Part shown: one piece after another, positions 59,179-64,000 of the stretch
Position numbering within the stretch: the stretch's first letter is position 1
Layout: each line of letters opens with the position of its first letter
Assembly: GCF_030269515.1 (NCBI RefSeq)
Contig: NZ_BSTM01000018.1
Location: forward strand, 88,332 to 152,331
Source: Actinomadura sp. NBRC 104412
GTDB lineage: Bacteria; Actinomycetota; Actinomycetes; Streptosporangiales; Streptosporangiaceae
DNA length: 64,000 bases
Reading direction: 5' to 3'
Program-made: the position numbers and the translations under genes
Notes under the pieces: generated by a model
Database searches by the model: none
The model's input: only the letters and a program-made list of their open reading frames with translations
What the model was told of the DNA's origin: nothing

Positions 59179-59230
59179 AACACGACGGACGCCGGAAATG
59201 CCGGAATCACCGGCTCCATAGCCTGAGGCT

Positions 59231-59980
59231 ATGGAAACCAGTACTCCGATGACTTGGATGTCTTACCGGGTCCGGTCGTACCGTGCGGGCGTGGCACTAG
59301 CGATACCAGCGATCTACCGCTCCACCGTCGGCAAGAAGGCGGTCATGGCGGTCAGCGGCGGCGTCATGGTGGCGTTCCTGGTCCTGCACATGATCGGGAA
59401 CCTGAAGATCTTCTACGGCGCGGAGAGCTTCAACCACTACGCGCACTGGCTGCGGACGCTCGGTGAGCCCGCGGTGCCGTACCGCACCGTCCTGACGCTG
59501 ATCGAGATCGCGCTGGTCGTCGCGGTCGTCCTGCACATGTGGTCCGCGGTGTCGCTCGCCCGCCGCGCCTCCGCGGCACGTCCCGTGAAGTACCGGTCGA
59601 AGAAGAAGTCCCACGCGCAGGGCTACGCCGCCCGCACCATGCGGTACGGCGGCGTCATCATCGCCGTCTACATCGTCTGGCACCTCCTGGACCTCACCTT
59701 CTTCGTGGTGAACCCCAAGGACGGCGGCGCCACCCCCTACGAGCGGATGGTCGCCGACTTCGACCCGTCCCGCTGGTACATCACCGTCTGGTACGTCCTC
59801 GCGGTCGTGCTGGTCGGCCTGCACCTGCACCACGGCATCTGGAGCGCGTTCCAGACGCTGGGCCTGCGCACCGCCCGCGCCGAGCGCGCGCTGCGACGCC
59901 TCTCCGCGACCGTCGCCGGGGCGGTGACGCTCGGCTTCGTCTCCGTCCCGATCTCCATCACGTTCGGATGGGTGAGCTGA
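59231..59980 (+). CDS. sdhC: succinate dehydrogenase cytochrome b subunit
   Basis: 249 residues with five membrane helices, the single-anchor (B-type) dihaem cytochrome b. FLVLHMIGNLKIFYG, LHMWSAVSLARRAS, VYIVWHLLDLTFFV and GLHLHHGIWSAFQTLGL provide the haem-ligand histidines. ATG 59231 is taken; a GTG at 59291 would remove 20 residues. It anchors SdhA and SdhB and passes electrons to the quinone. The next gene starts two bases after its stop. Confidence 0.9.
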   Translation: METSTPMTWMSYRVRSYRAGVALAIPAIYRSTVGKKAVMAVSGGVMVAFLVLHMIGNLKIFYGAESFNHYAHWLRTLGEPAVPYRTVLTLIEIALVVAVVLHMWSAVSLARRASAARPVKYRSKKKSHAQGYAARTMRYGGVIIAVYIVWHLLDLTFFVVNPKDGGATPYERMVADFDPSRWYITVWYVLAVVLVGLHLHHGIWSAFQTLGLRTARAERALRRLSATVAGAVTLGFVSVPISITFGWVS

Positions 59981-59982
59981 CC

Positions 59983-61928
<1,946 letters not shown>

Positions 61929-61929
<1 letters not shown>

Positions 61930-62681
61930 TGCACCTGACACTTCGGATCTGGCGTCAGAGCGGCCCCGACGACAAGGGCGGGATGGTCGACTACGAGCTC
62001 GACGGCATCTCCCCCGACGCGTCGTTCCTGGAGATGCTGGACGTCCTCAACGAGAGGCTCATCGCCGAGGGCGAGGAGCCGGTCGCGTTCGACCACGACT
62101 GCCGCGAAGGCATCTGCGGCATGTGCTCCCTGGTGATCAACGGCACCCCGCACGGACCCGAGCGCAACACCACGACCTGCCAGCTCTACATGCGCAAGTT
62201 CTCCGACGGCGAGACCATCGACATCGAGCCCTGGCGCGCCAAGGCGTTCCCGGTCGTCAAGGACCTGGTCGTGGACCGCTCGGCGTTCGACCGGATCATC
62301 AAGTCCGGCGGCTACATCACCGCCCCGACCGGCACCGCCCCCGAGGCGCACTCCACGCCCGTCCCCAAGCCGGACGCCGACAAGGCGTTCGAGGCGGCCG
62401 AGTGCATCGGCTGCGGCGCCTGCGTCGCGGCCTGCCCCAACGGCTCGGCCGCCCTGTTCCTCGGCGCTAAGATCACCCACCTGGGCCTGATGCCCCAGGG
62501 CCAGCCGGAACGCTGGGACCGCGTCGTCGACATGCTCGAAACCCACGACGCGGAGGGCTTCGGCGGCTGCACCAACACCGGCGAATGCACCGTGGCGTGC
62601 CCCAAGGGCATCCCCCTGGACGTCATCGGCCGCCTCAACCACGACTACCTGAAGGCGACGGCCGGAGGCGCGAAGAAGTAG
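61929..62681 (+). CDS. sdhB: succinate dehydrogenase iron-sulfur subunit
   Basis: 250 residues. DCREGICGMCSLVINGTPHG with a later Cys gives the [2Fe-2S] site; ECIGCGACVAACPNGS and CTNTGECTVACPKGI give the [4Fe-4S] and [3Fe-4S] sites. It links SdhA to the cytochrome. Its stop is next to the stop of the convergent LysR gene with no gap. Confidence 0.95.
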
Positions 62682-63623
62682 TCAGGACACCGCCTCCACG
62701 CCCGCCGGGAGGCTGCCGCCGAGCGCGGCCTCACCCACGTACGCCTCCAGCGTCTCGGAGAACGCACGCGCGGCATGCGTCGGGTCCACGTCCTTACGAT
62801 GCGCGAGCGCGATCGTCCGCTGTAGCCCGGCGGGCTCGTCCGGCAGGACCAGCGGCGTGCCGCGCAGCCCGGGACGGCCCGCCAGCACCATGCTCGGCAC
62901 GACCGCGATCCCCAGCCCGGCCTCGACGAACCGCAGCACGGCGTCCATCTCGCCGCCCTCCACCGCGAACCGCGGCTCGAACCCGGCCGCCCGGCACGCC
63001 CCGATGGTCGCCTCACGCAGGTCGTACCCGGACCGGAACATCACCAGCGGCCGGTTCCGCAGGTCCTCGATCCGCAGAAACGAACGCCGCGGCACCTTCC
63101 CGGGCTCGACCGGCGAGGCCACCACCAGGTTCTCGCGCAGCACCGGCGTGGTCTCCAGCGGCGGATCCCCGTGCAACGGCAAGATCACCAACGCCAGATC
63201 GAGCAGCCCCCGCGTCAGATCCCGCACCAGATCCCGCGACCCGCCCTCCTCAACGATCAGCCGGATCCCCGGATAGGCATCGTGAAAACGCCGCAGCACG
63301 TCCCCCAGCAACCCCGCGCACAACGAAGGCGTCGCCCCGAGCCGCACCCGCCCACGCCTCAGCCCGGCCAGCTCCTGCACCTCCAGCCGCGCCGTCTCCA
63401 CATCGGCCAGGATCCGCTTGGCCAGCGGCAGCAGCGTCTCACCCGCCGGGGTCAGCGTGATGTTCCCCCGAGCCCGGCTGAACAGCGACGCCCCCAGCTC
63501 CGCCTCCAGCGCCCTGATCTGCTTGGACAGCGACGGCTGCGCCACATGCAAGATCTCGGCCGCCTGCGTGAAGTGCCGGACCTCCGCGACCGCCACAAAG
63601 TAAGCAAGCTGCTGCAACTGCAC
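62682..63623 (-). CDS. LysR-family transcriptional regulator
   Basis: 313 residues. GTG 63623 gives the standard start: QLQQLAYFVAVAEVRHFTQA, then HVAQPSLSKQIRALEAELGA as helix-turn-helix, and a substrate-binding domain (VRLGATPSLCAGLLGDVL to GLGIAVVPSMVLAG). The frame continues upstream into low-complexity DNA and is not used. It is convergent with sdhCAB; a link to sdh control is possible but not shown. Confidence 0.9.
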   Translation of the reverse strand: MQLQQLAYFVAVAEVRHFTQAAEILHVAQPSLSKQIRALEAELGASLFSRARGNITLTPAGETLLPLAKRILADVETARLEVQELAGLRRGRVRLGATPSLCAGLLGDVLRRFHDAYPGIRLIVEEGGSRDLVRDLTRGLLDLALVILPLHGDPPLETTPVLRENLVVASPVEPGKVPRRSFLRIEDLRNRPLVMFRSGYDLREATIGACRAAGFEPRFAVEGGEMDAVLRFVEAGLGIAVVPSMVLAGRPGLRGTPLVLPDEPAGLQRTIALAHRKDVDPTHAARAFSETLEAYVGEAALGGSLPAGVEAVS

Positions 63624-63873
63624 GAGCCACAGCGTACGACCCCAGCTCATCCCCCCACCCAGCCACCACCCCACCCCCGACCAGCACCAAGCGCTGCACC
63701 CGCAACCAAAGCCAGCCCCCAAAGCGAGTCCAAGCGATGCAGCGATCGCACCCAGCCGCCACAAGCGACGAGCGCAGCTCGCGCCTGCAATAAACACCCT
63801 CGCACCCACCCCAGCCCCCAACCCCAACCCCGAACGGCGCCCAAGCGCTGCGATCGCGACCGAAGGCAGGTTC
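63624..63873. other. non-coding stretch with degenerate repeats
   Basis: No convincing gene. The stretch is C/A-rich on the plus strand and holds scattered copies of CAAGCGCTGC or CAAGCGATGC (near 63690, 63730 and 63842). It separates the LysR start from the IS21-type element end and may carry the LysR promoter. Confidence 0.45.
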
Positions 63874-63924
63874 TGTTGATTCCGCCTGAAGACTGACCCT
63901 GTGGTTCCGGCCGAATCGTGACCC
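63874..63924 (+). mobile_element. left end of an IS21-type element, two terminal repeats
   Basis: Two related blocks lie head to tail at 63874-63899 and 63900-63924; they share TGT, G, TTCCG, GAA and TGACCC. Multiple terminal repeats that begin with TG are typical of IS21. The transposase gene starts 20 bases later and the rest of the element is outside the window. Confidence 0.6.
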
Positions 63925-63943
63925 GCCCCTGGACCCTGGTGAG

Positions 63944-64000
63944 GTGTTGAAGGTGGAGGACTGGGCGGAGATCCGTCGGTTGCACCGGGCTGAGGGGCTG
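63944..64000 (+). CDS. istA: IS21-family transposase IstA, N-terminal fragment
   Basis: The last 19 codons read LKVEDWAEIRRLHRAEGL after the first residue, the well-known start of actinomycete IS21 IstA before its helix-turn-helix. GTG 63944 or TTG 63947 can start it, with GGTGAGG upstream. It is cut by the window edge. The identification rests on this short motif and on the terminal repeats before it. Confidence 0.65.
   Translation, partial: MLKVEDWAEIRRLHRAEGL

Noticed and set aside
63688..63862. Repeated CAAGCGMTGC words, considered as a possible CRISPR-like array
   Set aside because: The copies are short, irregularly spaced and degenerate, with no constant spacer length.

Overview
The window is very GC-rich with strong third-position G/C bias. 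It carries a mycothiol gene (mshB), a meso-diaminopimelate gene set (dapC, dapD, dapE), a 7Fe ferredoxin, DUF397/DUF5753 (WhiJ-type) regulators and many GTG/TTG starts. These point to a filamentous actinomycete chromosome; a Thermomonosporaceae-like (Actinomadura-type) source is a guess from gene content, not proven. No rRNA, tRNA or CRISPR array was recognised.

The backbone keeps the order known around mshB-fdx-dapC-dapD-dapE-LOG in Mycobacterium tuberculosis (about Rv1170 to Rv1205), with accessory DNA inserted between the core genes. Region by region: 1-3.3 kb holds a PhoX-type phosphatase start, two LOG-family proteins and dapE. 3.3-7.6 kb is an insertion between dapE and dapD: a secreted lipase-like hydrolase, a cupin, and a two-gene cassette of a CBASS-type Nudix protein plus a class III nucleotidyl-cyclase-like protein. 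7.7-9.5 kb is dapD and a muralytic-like membrane protein. 9.7-12.6 kb is a WhiJ/DUF397/anti-sigma-ATPase cluster with two frameshifts, followed by the relics of a type I restriction-modification locus.

12.6-19.3 kb is the most unusual part. On the minus strand lie a Crp-family cNMP-binding regulator, a membrane-anchored cyclase-fold protein, a long disordered repeat-bearing membrane protein and three tandem paralogues of an unrecognised small-protein family. Divergent from the regulator is a translationally coupled pair of cyclase-fold proteins, one with both metal aspartates and one degenerate, behind a perfect 15-bp palindrome. It looks like a cyclic-nucleotide signalling island with sensor, catalytic and pseudo-catalytic parts.

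19.5-34.7 kb: DUF5753 regulator, PF04672 methyltransferase, acyl-CoA dehydrogenase with MerR regulator, a six-gene spermidine-synthase/DUF350/DUF4247/DUF2617/DUF4178 operon, a PfkB kinase-mannitol dehydrogenase fusion, dapC, fdxA, a polysaccharide deacetylase and a crotonase. 34.8-49.3 kb: assorted metabolic, secreted and regulatory genes, including a CysS-like protein without the catalytic motifs, a pseudokinase, Lrp/rocD, and PadR with an MFS pump. 49.3-64 kb: mshB, a membrane Ser/Thr kinase, an S9 peptidase ending in a duplicated hairpin repeat, a heterodimeric ABC exporter with complementary degenerate ATP sites, a receiver-PP2C phosphatase, sdhCAB, a LysR regulator, and the left end of an IS21-type element cut off by the window edge.
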